Below, in pieces: positions 34,226 to 46,019 of a stretch of 64,000 bases of DNA. The stretch is from Multifurca ochricompacta. Lineage: Eukaryota > Basidiomycota > Agaricomycetes > Russulales > Russulaceae. The position numbers and the translations under genes are program-made. Each line of letters starts with the position of its first letter. The stretch's first letter is position 1. The stretch lies in NCBI GenBank assembly GCA_022496185.1, contig WTXG01000101.1, positions 62,001 through 126,000 of the forward strand, in the 5' to 3' direction. The notes below the pieces were generated by a model. It saw nothing but the letters and a program-made list of their open reading frames with translations, had not been told where the DNA came from and did no database searches.

Positions 34226-34599
34226 AATAAAGTCGAAACTATGGGCCAAAGATAAAGGGGCACGCAAAAGGGGCGGAACTGTAATGTACAACTGTAATGG
34301 TATTAGTCGCGCTTGCATAAAATCGATAAGATAATAATTGAGATATGAAATGTGTTTACTCTTTCTATGTTCTCTTCCACCTTTCTACCTCTCTCCTCTC
34401 GGGAACACTTTGCCTCGCACTCACCGCAGATTGGATCCGAACAAAGCAAACGAGTTACTCCCTGACATCCGTAAGAGCAAGACAGTGCGGTTGCACCTAG
34501 AGTCACCGCGTCAATGCGTTCATTTTCCGACCTTGTGTTTTATTCCATACCCACGTTGCCAACCGGATCGTGGTCGTCCCCTGCACATGTTTGAACAGA

Positions 34600-34881
34600 A
34601 TTGAATCTGTTTTCAGGACAGCTCTACTTTGATAGTAAGGATAATATGAAAGAATATGCGCGCTCCTCGCGTTACACATGGTACATCCGGGTGCGGAGCA
34701 GATAGAAGTAGATGGATTCATACCACTGAAGTACCACACTGGGGAGACTTCCCCATTCACCACTAGCAAGATAGCATTGTTCAAGAAGTTGATTGGATTG
34801 CAGAGGAAGGGGATGGCGTATGGAGGAATGGATCTCGGGCAAGTTTTAGATGCCTGCCCCTTGAGCAGCGATTTTGCGTAG
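34600..34881 (+). pseudogene. Hypothetical protein fragment, copy A
   Basis: A plus-strand coding-like end (GQLYFDS near 34618; VDGFIPLKYHTGETSPFT; KLIGLQRKGMAYGGMDLGQV; stop 34881). It follows a TTTTCAG 3' splice-like site. Relative to the copy at 53862-54230 it has lost one base near 34635, breaking the frame. I do not recognise the family. Confidence 0.5.
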
Positions 34882-35119
34882 AGACATAGGAAGTCCTCCC
34901 TAGAGAAGGTGTTCAGGCCATAGTGAGCCGTATAACATACAATGTCCAGAATACAATAAATTTATAAAATTTACGGATTCTTCAGTGATTTTCGAGATGG
35001 TCTGCTGGAGTTGAGTTGATTGAATTTGGTTTGTGCAAAGGTGGGCCCGCCACTTGCTTGTAATGGCTACTATGTACCTGGTAGTAGCCACGCGATTTAG
35101 GCGTTGTCCATTCGAATTC

Positions 35120-35151
35120 AAAATAAATAAATAAATAAATAAATAAATAAA
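35120..35151. repeat. (AAAT)n microsatellite
   Basis: A run of about seven AAAT units. The equivalent site in unit 2 (about 55125-55140) has about four. The surrounding spacer (34882-35573) has no gene that I can support. Confidence 0.85.
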
Positions 35152-35573
35152 GTGCGCTAAACCTTTTTTTTTTGGAATCAAGTTTCATTGACGCGATTGC
35201 AAGGCCGTGCCTAAGTTGCGCGGCTATCTATTACAAAGGGTCCCCTAGTAGCTACTGTAATTGTATTAGAGCAGAGCCCCATTGAAAAACTCCCAGGGGG
35301 AAAGATAAGAGTAGTGGGATTGACTAAGTGAGACGAGCGCAGACTGCGATGCCGTGTAGGTTCAGACCGACCGAGTCAATAGGAAAGGGGGGTCCATTAG
35401 GCCTCTGCTAGGCCTAGTCTGGACCAAGAGGCCATTTTGCAGCAGAGCTTCAACGAGGTTCTTCGTATTGAAGATGGTCATCAGGGGAATGACCAAGTGT
35501 GCATGTTTGACACAATGCGGCTCTCGTGGTGGAGGGGGCAGTCATAAATGTTAAACAGGCATGCTGCTGGTTA

Positions 35574-35908
35574 CTGACTCAGAATACCGGTACAGAGTTG
35601 CCGGGATAGCGGTCTGACATAATTGCGATTGCTTAGATAGCACAAGTGATGAGATCCTTAGCATATATATCTCAGATCGGGCAGGTGATCAAATCACATC
35701 ATTAACAAGAAACGAGATACCGCACTTGTTTAAATTAGTAGCTGATATAGTACATGAAAATGAATGTATATAAACCACTGTATAGCTGCAATAGATAAAG
35801 CAGTTGCTATGCATTATCGCATGCATCTAAGTCTCTAAACTAACAAGGTGAGATAGTTAGTAGTACTATAGTATCTAAAGTACAATCTTGCACCATGCCT
35901 GCTCTACA
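35574..35908 (+). repeat. Solo-LTR-like repeat, family S, copy 2
   Basis: Homologous to 24954-25252 (inverted), 55606-55902 and 63556-63836. It contains ACCGGTACAGAG and ends TGCTCTACA. It is preceded at 35549 by a short piece resembling the copia-1 LTR end (TGTTAAACAGGCATG). Confidence 0.5.
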
Positions 35909-35974
35909 ATGCGTGTGCACAACGGCCTAACCCACAGCTCACACTAAAATGGGTTCCACCTATTGAGACGGACC

Positions 35975-36285
35975 AGTAACCACCGGAAGCGACCGGATAG
36001 TTCAGGACCGGATAGCCGGACACCCGGGTGGACTCGATCTCTTATTGATCGTGATAAGATACTCTAATCTCAAGTGCGTCCATTAACTGATTCAACAATT
36101 CCACATTGAACGCACAACACGTTCCTTTGACAATTAAGTAGTTATATTCCTCTCACTCTTCAAGTATTATATAGGCACTCTACTTTGTACGTGTTCACTA
36201 ACTGAACTTATCCGCTACCTAAATAGGCAGCTAAAACCCTATTTACAGCTGCTTACATTAACTGCACTGGCCTCGCGGCTCATGT
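35975..36285 (-). repeat. LTR-like fragment of family C, unit 1
   Basis: Reverse-complement similarity to the solo LTR at 41208-41537: CACCCGGGTGGACTCGATCT, GTGCGTCCATTAA and ACATTGAACGCACAACAC. It lies directly upstream of the NLR-1 promoter region. The ends are uncertain. Confidence 0.45.
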
Positions 36286-36821
36286 AGTATAAAAATCGAT
36301 TTAAAAAATGAAAAGAAAAAATGGCCAGATGGTCAGCCATTGCCCGTTCTGGTGCCGAATCTGCAACGTTCAGTTCACTGGTTCTTCAAGATGCAGTACC
36401 TATGTTACCTCTTGCTACCTCTACATACCAGCGTCTATCTTAGTTCTTAGGCGGCTATCTATACGTAAACCATCGATAACCATCCGCCGCCTTTCCCAGG
36501 GATCCTCTTACTCTCCCCCATAACCTAGTCTAGCTTCATGTCTTCAGCTCCGCGTACACACATTCGCACAACTGCCTCCTCTTCTCATTTCAAGCTCATC
36601 CTAGATGCCGCCCTGGATCAGTATCTTGCCAACACAGGCATAAATCTGTCCGAACACCAGCTTGTCGACAAGCTGAAAGGATGTGACAACGCGGACGCCG
36701 TGATCGACGTACTTCAAGGAAGATCTTCTCGGTTTAGCATATTTCGGAACGGCAATCGCAAGACGCAGCTTCTAAGGGGACTTAAACCAACAGTGAATAT
36801 ACTCCTCGCCCTCACGAACTG

Positions 36822-37256
36822 TGATGGATTACGATCCATCGACGACCTGGAGGAGCGCAAAAGCGCACCACAGTCGTCAAAAGTTCTAGCCTTAGGCTAG
36901 AACAATTAATTTTTGGCGCGCCCCTCAGGGGCGATGAACTTCGATCTTGTTTGCGTCTCACATTTGATTCTACAGACCCTATGGTTAAAAGTTTACAGTT
37001 ACAAGATTAACGTTTATTTTATTTTGATTATTTTATCTAACTGATACAAGCGCGACAAATTGAAAAAGTCACAAGATAAAATGTCTCATTTACTTAACCC
37101 CTATTTACAAAACTCTTATACTTGTATTGAAATTAACTGTAGTGTAAATTGTATAAAAAAGGCTTGAAAAAGCGAATCAAGAGAGCATTGTATTCTTTTT
37201 CCTTGCAAAAAAGATTTACACGCGTGTACCCCTATCTGGCCCCCATAATCTTATCA
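36822..37256. mobile_element. Solo LTR in exon 1 of NLR-1
   Basis: This 435-bp insertion starts TGATGGATTACG and ends CTTATCA. It is flanked by the 5-bp duplication AACTG (36817-36821 and 37257-37261). NLR-2 is uninterrupted at this codon. It contains two short palindromes (TTCTAGCCTTAGGCTAGAA and CGCCCCTCAGGGGCG) and puts stops into the reading frame. TG...CA ends and the duplication fit an LTR. A small non-autonomous element is the alternative. Confidence 0.82.
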
Positions 37257-39599
37257 AACTGCGCACCACTCGTAAATGGCATTGGTTCCGTGAGTCCTAA
37301 TTGGTCTGGCCCATTCGCATTGACCGGCTTACAACATGTTCTCTTTCAGGTGTTTCCACCCGCACAGGCCATATTTTCTGCTGTTGATGTCCTTCTCTCT
37401 GTCCGTGTCTCCCTCCATTGCTTCCAACTGGTTATCTCACCTTCATTCCAAGGCATCAAAGAAGATCAGTGATGATTACGATTCTCTACTCAACCTCTTT
37501 GAATCCATGCAACGCTTTCTCATCCGCCTCAAGATTTACACTTCCCCTGAGACTCCCGTTACCGAGTCCATGGTCGAGATCCTCGTCAAGACGATGGCGG
37601 AACTGCTCACCATCCTCGCTCTGGCGACGAAACAGATCCAACAAGGACGAATCAGTGAGTGAACTACCATTTTAATGTTCCCGCGATTAAATATTTGGCA
37701 GGGGCGTATGGACGGATGCTGATAGGGGATAATGAGGTCCAGGACTCCCTTCAGAGGTTGGACAAATTGACCCGGGAAGAGTCTCTTGCCGTAGCGGCGC
37801 ACACATTTGGTACCGTGAACAAGATAATGTGTTCGTCATCCATTTCGCAGTAACATTATAGACAAGGCAGCTAAGACATTCTTTGCAGATGATCAGATGG
37901 ACAAGAATATTCAGACGTGGCTGTCACCTCCTGACCCATCCACAAATCACAACATTGCGCGGAAACTTTACCATGAGGGAACCGCCAAGTGGTTCGTTGA
38001 AGGCGAAACATTCAAGGAATGGAAATCGAAGGGTTCGCTTCTGTGGTTAAACGGGAATGGTAGGTTGACTGCGTTATCTGGGTGCTTCTTCTTGCTGACG
38101 GTCTTTTCTTGAAAGCGGGATCTGGCAAGAGCATCCTTTGGTACGTTTGCCTAGCATTATAGGGTATCGCTAGCACTCATCTGAATGGTTAGTTCCACTA
38201 TCGTCGAGGATGTCGAGCGTCTGCGTTCTGCTGGATCTGCCTACTTGGCGTACTTTTATTGCGACTTTCGAGACAAGGAAAAGCAAAACATCCGTGGTCT
38301 ACTGTCCTCTCTCTTGATACAGTTCTATTCCCAGTCGGATGCCTACCGTGCCATCGTCTCTGAATTGTACTCGAAACATGATAATGGCAAGAAGCAGCCC
38401 AACGAGAAGGATCTTGCAGAAGCTTTGAAGGCCATGCTCGTAACACCCGTTCAGGACCCAATGTACATCATCATTGATGCCCTCGACGAATGTCCCCTCT
38501 CTGGAATGCCGTCTAAACGTGAAGAAGTATTGAAACTTATTAAAGACCTCGTCGACCCCCGCCTCCAAAATTTAAGGATCTGCGTCACTAGCCGCCCCGA
38601 ACCAGATATTCAGAAAGCCTTTACAAAGCTGGCGCATTGTCCTGTATCCCTTCATGCGGAAGGTGGGCAAACGCAGGACATCTCCGACTACATCTACTCA
38701 ACGGTCAACACGGACCCAATGATGAGTGAGTGGGAGGCGAAGAGAAAGGAACTGGTGATCAAAACGCTCTCGGAAAAGGCAAACGGAATGTAAGCTTCTA
38801 ACCAAAACGAACATTTATTTCGCGATCATTACTTATGTCGTGGTGTAGGTTCAGATGGGTTTTCTGCCAACTAGAGACACTGCGCCACTGTCAACCGAGG
38901 AACTTCTATTCAACGCTCGATTCACTCCCAAAAACACTAGATGAAACATATGAGGCCACGCTACGGAGGATCAACGATAATGACTGGAAATTTGCTCATC
39001 GTTTGTTCCAATGCCTTGCGTTCTCTGCTCGTCCACTCCGAGTCGAGGAGGTTGCGACGATGCTTGAATTCGATTTCGACGCTGGCAATATGCCAAGGCA
39101 TGACGTAACCTGGCGAAACCCAGACTCTAACGGAGCTGTACTGTCCACATGCTCCAGCTTGGTTGTCATTGTCAATCAAGTCCATGGCGGAGGAAAGGAG
39201 ACTCGTTTTGTACAGTTTGCGCACTTTTCTGTGCGGGAATTCTTGACCTCAGACCGGCTGGCGAGATCGACGGAAAGGCGCTACCATGTTCTCCCCAAAG
39301 AGTCGCATAGAGTGCTTGCGCAGACATGCCTGAGCACGCTGCTCGGATTCGACAAGACCACGGACACCAATACTATCAAGAATTTCCCGTTGTCTCGATA
39401 CGCGGCAGAACACTGGGTCGGTCACGCACGATTCGAGGATGTCTCTTTGGATGTACGAGACGGAATGGAAACGTTGTTTGACCCAGAAAAGACCCACTTC
39501 CTAGCTTGGATTGGAATATATGACCTGGACGAGCCCTGGACGGAGGGAACAAAAGACACTTCGGTACACCCAATATACTACGCGGCTCTCTGCGGCTTC

Positions 39600-40937
39600 C
39601 CGCAACTGGTGAAATGGCTGGTAGACCATGGCGCTAATGTCAATGCAAAGGGTGGCTATTATGGATATCCTCTGCAGGTGGCAGCAGCCCATGGACATGT
39701 CAAGATCGTGAAATGGCTGGTAGACCATGGCGCTGATGTCAATGCAAAGAGCAGCTATTATGGATATCCTCTGCAGGCGGCAGCAGCCAATGGACATGTC
39801 GAGATGGTGAAATGGCTGCTAGACCATGGCGCTAATGTCAATGCGGAGGGCGGCTATTATGGATATCCTCTGCAGGCGGCGGCAGCCAACGGACGTGTCA
39901 AGATCGTGAAATGGCTGCTAGACCATGGCGCTGATGTCAATGCAAAGGGCGGCGAGTATGGATATCCTCTGCAGGCGGCGATAGACAACGGACATGTCGA
40001 GATCGCGAAATGGCTGCTAGACCATGGCGCTGATGTCAATGCAAATGGGGGCAGGTATGGATATCCTCTGCAGGTGGCGATAGACAACGGACAAGTCGAG
40101 ATCGTGAAATGGCTGGTAGACCATGGCGCTGATGTCAATGCGGAGGGCGGCTTTTATAGATATCCTCTGCAGGCGGCGATAGCCAACGGATATGTTGAGA
40201 TCGTGAAATGGCTGCTAGACCATGGCGCTGATGTCAATGCAAAGGGCGGCCTTTATGGATATCCTCTGCAGGCGGCGGCAGCCAACGGACATGTCAAGAT
40301 CGTGAAATGGCTGCTAGACCATGGCGCTGATGTCAATGCGGAGGGCGGCTTTTATAGATATCCTCTGCAGGCGGCGATAGCCAACGGATATGTTGAGATC
40401 GTGAAATGGCTGGTAGACCGTGGCGATGATGTCAATGCGAAGGGCGGCACTTATGGATATCCTCTGCAGGCGGCGATAGCCAAGGGACATGTTGAGATCG
40501 TGAAATGGCTGGTAGACCGTGGCGCTGATGTCAATGCGAAGGGCGGCACTTATGGATATCCTCTGCGGGCGGCGATAGACAAGGGACATGTCGAGATCGT
40601 GAAATGGCTGCTAGACCATGGCGCTGATGTCAATGCAGAGGGCGGCTATTATGGATATCCTCTGCAGGCAGCGATAGACAAGGGACATGTCGAGATGGTG
40701 AAGTCGCTGCTAGACCACGGCGCTAATGTCAATGCAAAGGGCGGCTATTATGGATATCCTCTGCAGGCGGCAGTAGCCAAGGGACATGTCGAGATGGTAA
40801 AATGGCTGGTAGACCGTGGCGCTGATGTCAATGCGGAGGGCGGCACTTATGGATATCCTCTGCGGGCGGCGATAGTCAACGGACTTATCGAGATCAAGAA
40901 ATTGTTGATTGTGCATGGTGCGATGATCAATGTGTAG
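39600..40937 (+). repeat. Ankyrin-coding 99-bp tandem array, NLR-1
   Basis: About 13.5 units of 99 bp with near-identical framework (GTGAAATGGCTGCTAGACCA, then TGGATATCCTCTGCAGGCGG). A two-unit block is duplicated: the rare unit encoding GGFYRYPLQAAIANGYVE occurs at 40149 and again 198 bp later. Confidence 0.92.
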
Positions 40938-41207
40938 AGCTACAAGTATGGAACTGCTTTCGGAGTGGCATCTTTTCAAACGTATTCTAACATTTATAGG
41001 GGACTATGTATTTGTCCAGGTTCAGCTCGGTTATTATCATCTTAGTTGTTGTAAAGATACTTCCGGTGAAGACTCCAGACCAAACCATATGCTCTTGTTT
41101 CACAGCTTTGTTTAATAAAAATATTTGACACGTTAGTTTCAATTTCAGACAGACTCTGATTCAAGTAGGAAATCCGATCACGAGTTGTCCTCTTTCATCC
41201 AAAATCC
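40938..41207 (+). other. NLR-1 3' flank
   Basis: Shared with the NLR-2 3' flank (61579-61850) and, inverted, with the flanks of both NLR remnants. It contains AATAAAAATATTTG near 41115 and TTTCAGACAGACTCTGAT near 41143, the latter part of a dispersed repeat. No gene. Confidence 0.7.
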
Positions 41208-41537
41208 TGACGAAACGCAGCTGTGAAAGGGGTTTAGCTATCTATGTAGATAGCGGATAGGTTCAGTTGTTCTGGTCAAAACTTATATATTAATTAGTAT
41301 CTTTACCTATGTAGATAGAGGATAGACTATTACTAAGTGTTAGCTAACTACAGTAAAGATAAGATACTGATACTCACTTCAGTTGTTGTGGTCAAAACTG
41401 AAGTGAACACATACAATAAGAAGGAATGTGTTGTGCGTGCAATGTGGAATTGTATCTCAATCAATTAATGGACGCACTTTAGCTTATCTTATCACGATCG
41501 TTAGATCGAGTCCACCCGGGAGTCCGGCTCGTGTCAA
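41208..41537. repeat. Solo-LTR-like insertion, family C (related to copia-2 LTR)
   Basis: It begins TGACGAAACGCAGC and ends GTGTCAACA, and contains TTCAGTTGTTGTGGTCAAAACTGAA-like inverted motifs (near 41380-41402), matching the layout of the copia-2 LTR (47628-48030). It separates units 1 and 2. No target duplication was confirmed. 41538-41726 has no recognisable content. Confidence 0.55.
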
Positions 41538-42085
41538 CACATGTGGGGTATGAATATTATAGATAGGGCGTCCATAATTATTTGTGGAGTGCATGTAATA
41601 ATGAATGCGCAGATGAATACCTTCACAGCTGTGGAGGTAGGTGGCCCATTAAATACATAGGGTCAATTCGCGATCATTTCCGGACCAAGGGATGAATTCT
41701 CAGTGTTTCTTTGACCCCAAGCAACATTTCCACAGTTTGGATTAAAGAGGACAAAACTAAGAGAGACAGGACATACAGAAAGAACAGGTAAATGGCCGGA
41801 ATAATGAAGTAAATGCTAAGCAAATGCTCGCATCATGCGTTTTGTTAATTAAAGATTTCATTCCGTACCTGTATCAGAATCTGTCTGAAATTGTCAAATA
41901 TTTTTATTAAACAAAGCTGTGGGGAAAAAAGAGCATATGATTTGGTCTGGAGGATTCACCGGAACTATCTTGACAACAACTAAGATGATAATAACCGAGC
42001 TGAACCTGGACAAATACATAGTCCCCTTAAATTTTAGAATACGTTTGAAAAGATGCCACTCCGAAACAGTTTCATACTTGTAGCT

Positions 42086-42523
42086 CTACACATTGATCCT
42101 CGCACTATACTCAATCAACCATTTCTCGATCTCCAAATGCACATTGCATGCCGCTGCCTGCAGAGGATATCCAAAATGGTCGCCATTCGCATTGACATCA
42201 GCGCCATGGGAAGTGTAAATCTTGAGGCGGACGAGAAAGCGTGGCATGGATTCAAAGAGGTTGAGTAGAGAATCGTAATTATCACTGATCTTCTGTGATG
42301 CCTTTAGAATGAAGGTGAGATAACTGGTTGGAAGCAAGGGAGAGGAGATACGGACAGAGAGAAGTACATCAATAGCAGAAAATATGGCCTGAGCGGGTGG
42401 AAACACCTGAAAGAGAACATGTTGTAAGCTGGTCATAGCGAATGGGCCACACCAATTAGAACTCACCGAACCAATGCCAATTACGAGTGGTACGCAGTTC
42501 GTGAGGACGAAGAGTATATTCAT
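42086..42523 (-). pseudogene. NLR remnant B: Goodbye-like domain joined to ankyrin repeats
   Basis: Same structure and same KIYTS-HGADVNANG junction as remnant A, from ATG 42523. It has one ankyrin unit fewer: DHFGYPLQAAACNVHLEIEK runs straight to the C-terminal IEYSARINV. Remnant A has an additional 99-bp unit. The 5' deletion is also shared. The upstream region (42550-42800) is again a copied NLR promoter, inverted. Confidence 0.8.
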
Positions 42524-43325
42524 GGTTGGTTTCAGTTTCCTGAGGAGCTGAAGACATGAAGCTAGACTGGGTTATGGGGAAGAGTAAGAGGATCCCTGGG
42601 AAAAGCGGCGGATGGTTATCGATGGTTTATGTATAGATAGCCGCCTAAAAGCAATGATAGACGCTGAGATGTAGAGGTGACAAGAGTCAACATAGACACT
42701 GCATCTTGGAGGACCAGTGAACTGAACGTTGCAGATTCGGCACCAGAACGGGCCATGACTGACCATCTGGCCTTTTTTTATTTTTTTATTTTTAAATCGA
42801 TTTTTATACAACTTGAAGAGTGTGAAAGAAATATAACTACGCTGTGCGTGGATTGCTGATGCTCTTTAGAGTATCTTATCATTATCACGAGCATTAGATC
42901 GAGTCTGATCAAGGGGTGATCGTCACTTCCGTCGAGATTGTTTCTCACGCCCCGGGATGCCACATACAGCGTCGAGCTGTGTAGTCACCGGTGAAGATCC
43001 AAATCCTTGCGACGGCCAAACAGAAACCCGATTCAATTCCGCATCGCTTTTTGCGAACTGTGAACTATGATCTCAATTCATCGGTGCACTCAATCATTCT
43101 TTCGCTTCCCTTCGCCTTTGACTGAAGTTTTTCTTCTTTAGTCGTTTCGTACCCTCAGCCTTTACCTAGCCGTCATTTCAGCTCCCTTTTACTTGCCCAT
43201 AGATCTCAACCTCATGGATCGTAAACAGCAACAGTCCCCGCTCTCAACATTCATATCGACTCACAGCCAAGGTCTGATGGTTTTTTCCATTTTCCAATGT
43301 CGTCATCACCTCAAACGATGGGAGC
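42524..43325. other. Divergent intergenic region, unit 2
   Basis: Counterpart of 28850-29644: inverted NLR upstream sequence, then an LTR-family-C-like piece (42850-42930), then sequence upstream of the membrane-protein gene. No other feature. Confidence 0.6.
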
Positions 43326-44710
43326 ATGTCCATGACCCTTGACCCTGTACCCAGCGGCCAAGTGAGTCCCTATTGATTGGTAGAGTTTTGAAATAATATT
43401 GAATCGCATCTTCATAGGTTGACCCAGTCGCGCCGCGAGGAGTTGTCACTTATAGGATCTCAATTCTGGTTTGTGAGTAGCCGCGTGCTTTTGCTTCTTC
43501 TTTCGCTATTCATTATTAACGTCTTTTAGTTGCTTTTCGAATCTATCCCCCATAATTATGTGCTCTCTTTGGAGACTATCTCCTAGCTCCTGTGGACACA
43601 GCCTCGCCCTTCTCATCGCGCGCATGCTCGCTACTGGGTGGTCGACGTACGCATTGTGGCACACGATGAACTTCAACGACCGCCTGTTTTCACCTTATTG
43701 AAAGGCCAGATACGCCGTGTCACATAAGCTTGTGCTCGTAGTACTTTACGAGACGCTTGTGCTTCAGATGCGGTTAGTAGCCGTTCTATCTTACCCCACT
43801 ATTTCTCATGCATATATCCTCCCTAGATTGTGGACCTCGCGTTGCATTGGGATGCGCTCTTGATTTCCATTTACCTCTCCTGGCACCTTTACGAGGTATT
43901 AGTTCGGCCCCCACCTCGTTCGCAGCTACCGTTTTACCCATTTTACGCTAGGCTTATCGCACCCACACCTTCAGGCGCATTGGTCCCCGAAGGATATTCT
44001 GCGAATATATGGGGTACGGCCTTTCCTCCGTTCTATACTCGAGCCACAGGTCTTGACAGTTTCATGCAGTACTTTCTTGCAGTCTTGGTCAGCATCTAGC
44101 TATCTCTTTTCATCCTTGTCAATCCAATGGCGCTCTGGGTCGTTCAACTTCTCAATCTTACACCCCGGTCTATAATGAAACATTCATTCTCACCATTCAC
44201 ATCTGATTCCTTCACTTCGCTGCGCGGTGGCTGAGGTGGATTTCAATCTCAGTTGCTGATCCCCTGGCTGATGATCGTACGTTTAAACTTTCGACAGCCT
44301 GTGCCGGCGCGCTGACGAGCACATCGGCACATCGTAGGGTTGGTACTCCGTGCGCCGCGAGTGGCGCAAGTTGACCTGGGCATTCCTTGCCATCACCTTC
44401 TTCATGTTCGCGTGGTCAATGATGTTCTACTCGCGCGTATATCGTTTTACCTTCGTAGACTGGCCATTCTTCGGTTGCATGACTGTCTCTTCGTTCGTGG
44501 CACTGCTCTTCTTCACTGGCTTTCCCCTTCGTGTGTCTGCGCAACTATGACAAGGGTCTCGCACAGTGGGGTAAGCAATCTTTTCTGTTCTTCCTCGCGA
44601 GTAACTACTAACGTTACGACATGGTGGAACCAGTATACGTGGAACGAGTATTTGGGAATGAGGACTTTGAGCCTGATCTATTCCCTGCTGAGGTGATAGA
44701 AAAGGAATGA
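43326..44710 (+). pseudogene. Small multi-pass membrane protein gene, copy B
   Basis: Near-identical to 29645-31023: exon 1 MSMTLDPVPSGQ, later DLALHWDALLISIYLSWH, hydrophobic WRKLTWAFLAITFFMFAW and GCMTVSSFVALLFF, and the end EPVYVERVFGNEDFEPD to TGA 44708-44710. The same one-base frame change near the last membrane segment is present, so both copies share an older lesion or an unrecognised splice. Function unknown. It converges on the monooxygenase fragment. Confidence 0.6.
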
Positions 44711-44731
44711 AATCCTGATGGGGACCGCGCA

Positions 44732-46019
44732 TCAATAGAATAGAGAGCGCACATTAAGATCTGCTTCAATCTTGTGTCTGAACTCTTTATAGTATTTCTC
44801 GTCCCTAAACGCCTCGCAGTCTTTCTCTGAGTATAAATCTTTGGAGGTTAGAGAAGTCACTGTGACTGTGAATCTCTGTCTATATGCGTGAAAGATTGTG
44901 TGATGGATACAGTCGTCGCTCCCTGGATCACGACAGGCGAGTTCGAGCATGGTGCGAAGGGAGAATGGCTCTCCGATCCACGTCTTGAGCGGGCATAGTT
45001 TACGATCGACTTGACTTTGGGTTGAAGCGCGCTGCCAAGTTGGATTCCGGAAGGACCCTTAAAAGGACAAGACCCCAGTCAGACGATACGAAAGAGTGTG
45101 CGTTGGGGAGGGGGAGGACTTAGCACGCTACCAGTCACGCACTTTCCAATAACACACCGACGGCCTTATCCCCCCCAATCCTTCACAACTTCTTCCCACC
45201 AACCCTCCTCGGTGACGTCCCACTGCGCACTGTGCAGTACGCGTCCACGGAAATCACGAAGACCTGGAATGGAGGATACCAACACCCATGAAAAGCAGGT
45301 ACCTCGTGTCCTCGATCTCCGCGTCACGGTCTCTATCACGTCGGATCCTGAGGTGTCATTTACCGTCGCCTCATCCCACGAGGCCTGCGTGAGCTCGTGT
45401 TGCAGTTTTATCTGGCGCATGAACTTGTACTTTTCGACCATTCGCTTGAGGTAAGCGAGGATCTCGGGCCCAGAGGCGTAAAATCCGGATCCGTCTACCT
45501 ACTACCGTCAAGATCGCGTCAGTTTGGTCAATTCTAAGGTGGATGAGTGTTTTCTTGGCCCGCTTCTTCTGAGAAAGCGACGCACATTGGTCCCGACGAC
45601 ACACGAACGGAGATATCCGGCTTGAGAGCGAGTGACGACCAGGGAAGTGTCCTACACTGTGGGAGGGTATATCACAATGGGAGTCCCTGTTCATTGAGGA
45701 CTGAACTGAAGGCTGAAGATGGATGTATTTGTTAACGAACCAAGTACCGCCGATCCCATTCTCCTTTTCATAAACTGTCAACTCGATGTTTGGCACCTTC
45801 CGCGCAAAGCTATAGAATAATGGAACTTGGTGAGAAACTATAGAGAACAAAAGAAGATTGTTTCGGACCGAATGGCTGCGAGGATGCCACAAATCCGGCA
45901 CCGACGCATACAACTTTGATAGGGCGATACTCATCAATGGCAAACTGGCCAAATTGAAAGTTCTCAGAATGATTGCTTGTGTTCACACGCGTTTGGGAAG
46001 AAGAAGAAAAGGTGGCCAT
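44732..46019 (-). pseudogene. Flavin-dependent monooxygenase, N-terminal half, copy B
   Basis: Same fragment as 31040-32297, from ATG 46019. Its FAD motif GAGF is followed by a 1-nt deletion that breaks GxGxxG (near 45890). VPNIELTVYEKENGIGGTWF (45790) and SIPGLRDFRGRVLHSAQWDV (45260) are intact. The frame VVKDWGDKAVGV is correct here where copy A is shifted, but a 2-nt insertion follows in VGVIG (45155). After the intron the text GPSGIQLGSALQPKVKSIV is open where copy A has a TAG. It ends at 44732. Different lesions in the two copies show independent decay after duplication. Confidence 0.82.

Larger units (their letters stand above)
36538..40937 (+). pseudogene. NLR-1: Goodbye-like / NACHT / ankyrin STAND protein, interrupted by a solo LTR
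   Basis: A fungal NLR (STAND) receptor-like gene. Exon 1 starts at ATG 36538 (SSHFKLILDAALDQYLANTG) and is cut at 36821 by a 435-bp solo LTR, resuming at 37262. Further exons are 37350-37400, 37453-37654, and 37702-37828, then a piece with WLSPPDPSTNHNIARKLYHE. Walker A (GNAGSGKS) is assembled across the introns near 38059-38142. Walker B is MYIIIDALDEC (38463). Introns have GT...CTNAC...AG form. The last exon (38849-40937) holds a winged-helix-like part (LPKTLDETYEATLRR) and about 13 ankyrin units ending GAMINV. In related proteins NACHT binds ATP and oligomerises on ligand sensing. One further splice acceptor (near 37870) is shifted by a G-to-A change relative to NLR-2. It may be expressed only as a truncated form. 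Confidence 0.88.
27939..41207. repeat. Tandem segmental duplication, unit 1
   Basis: About 13.3 kb is repeated in direct orientation from 41727 onwards, starting at TTTCCACAGTTTGGATTAAA in both copies. Gene order is shared: NACHT-less NLR remnant (-), membrane protein (+), monooxygenase fragment (-), ankyrin fragment (+), repeat-rich spacer, long NLR (+) and its 3' tail. Unit 1 lacks the copia-2 and MITE insertions of unit 2, but its NLR carries a solo LTR. Confidence 0.9.

Noticed and set aside
34900..35188. ORFs with repeated FIYLFIYLF
   Set aside because: They are a translation of the AAAT microsatellite.
38198..40979. Long minus-strand ORFs across the NLR and ankyrin exons (for example 39857-40138, 40314-40589, 59273-59647)
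   Set aside because: They are antisense shadows of a 99-bp repeat, whose length is a multiple of three, so all six frames stay open over many units.
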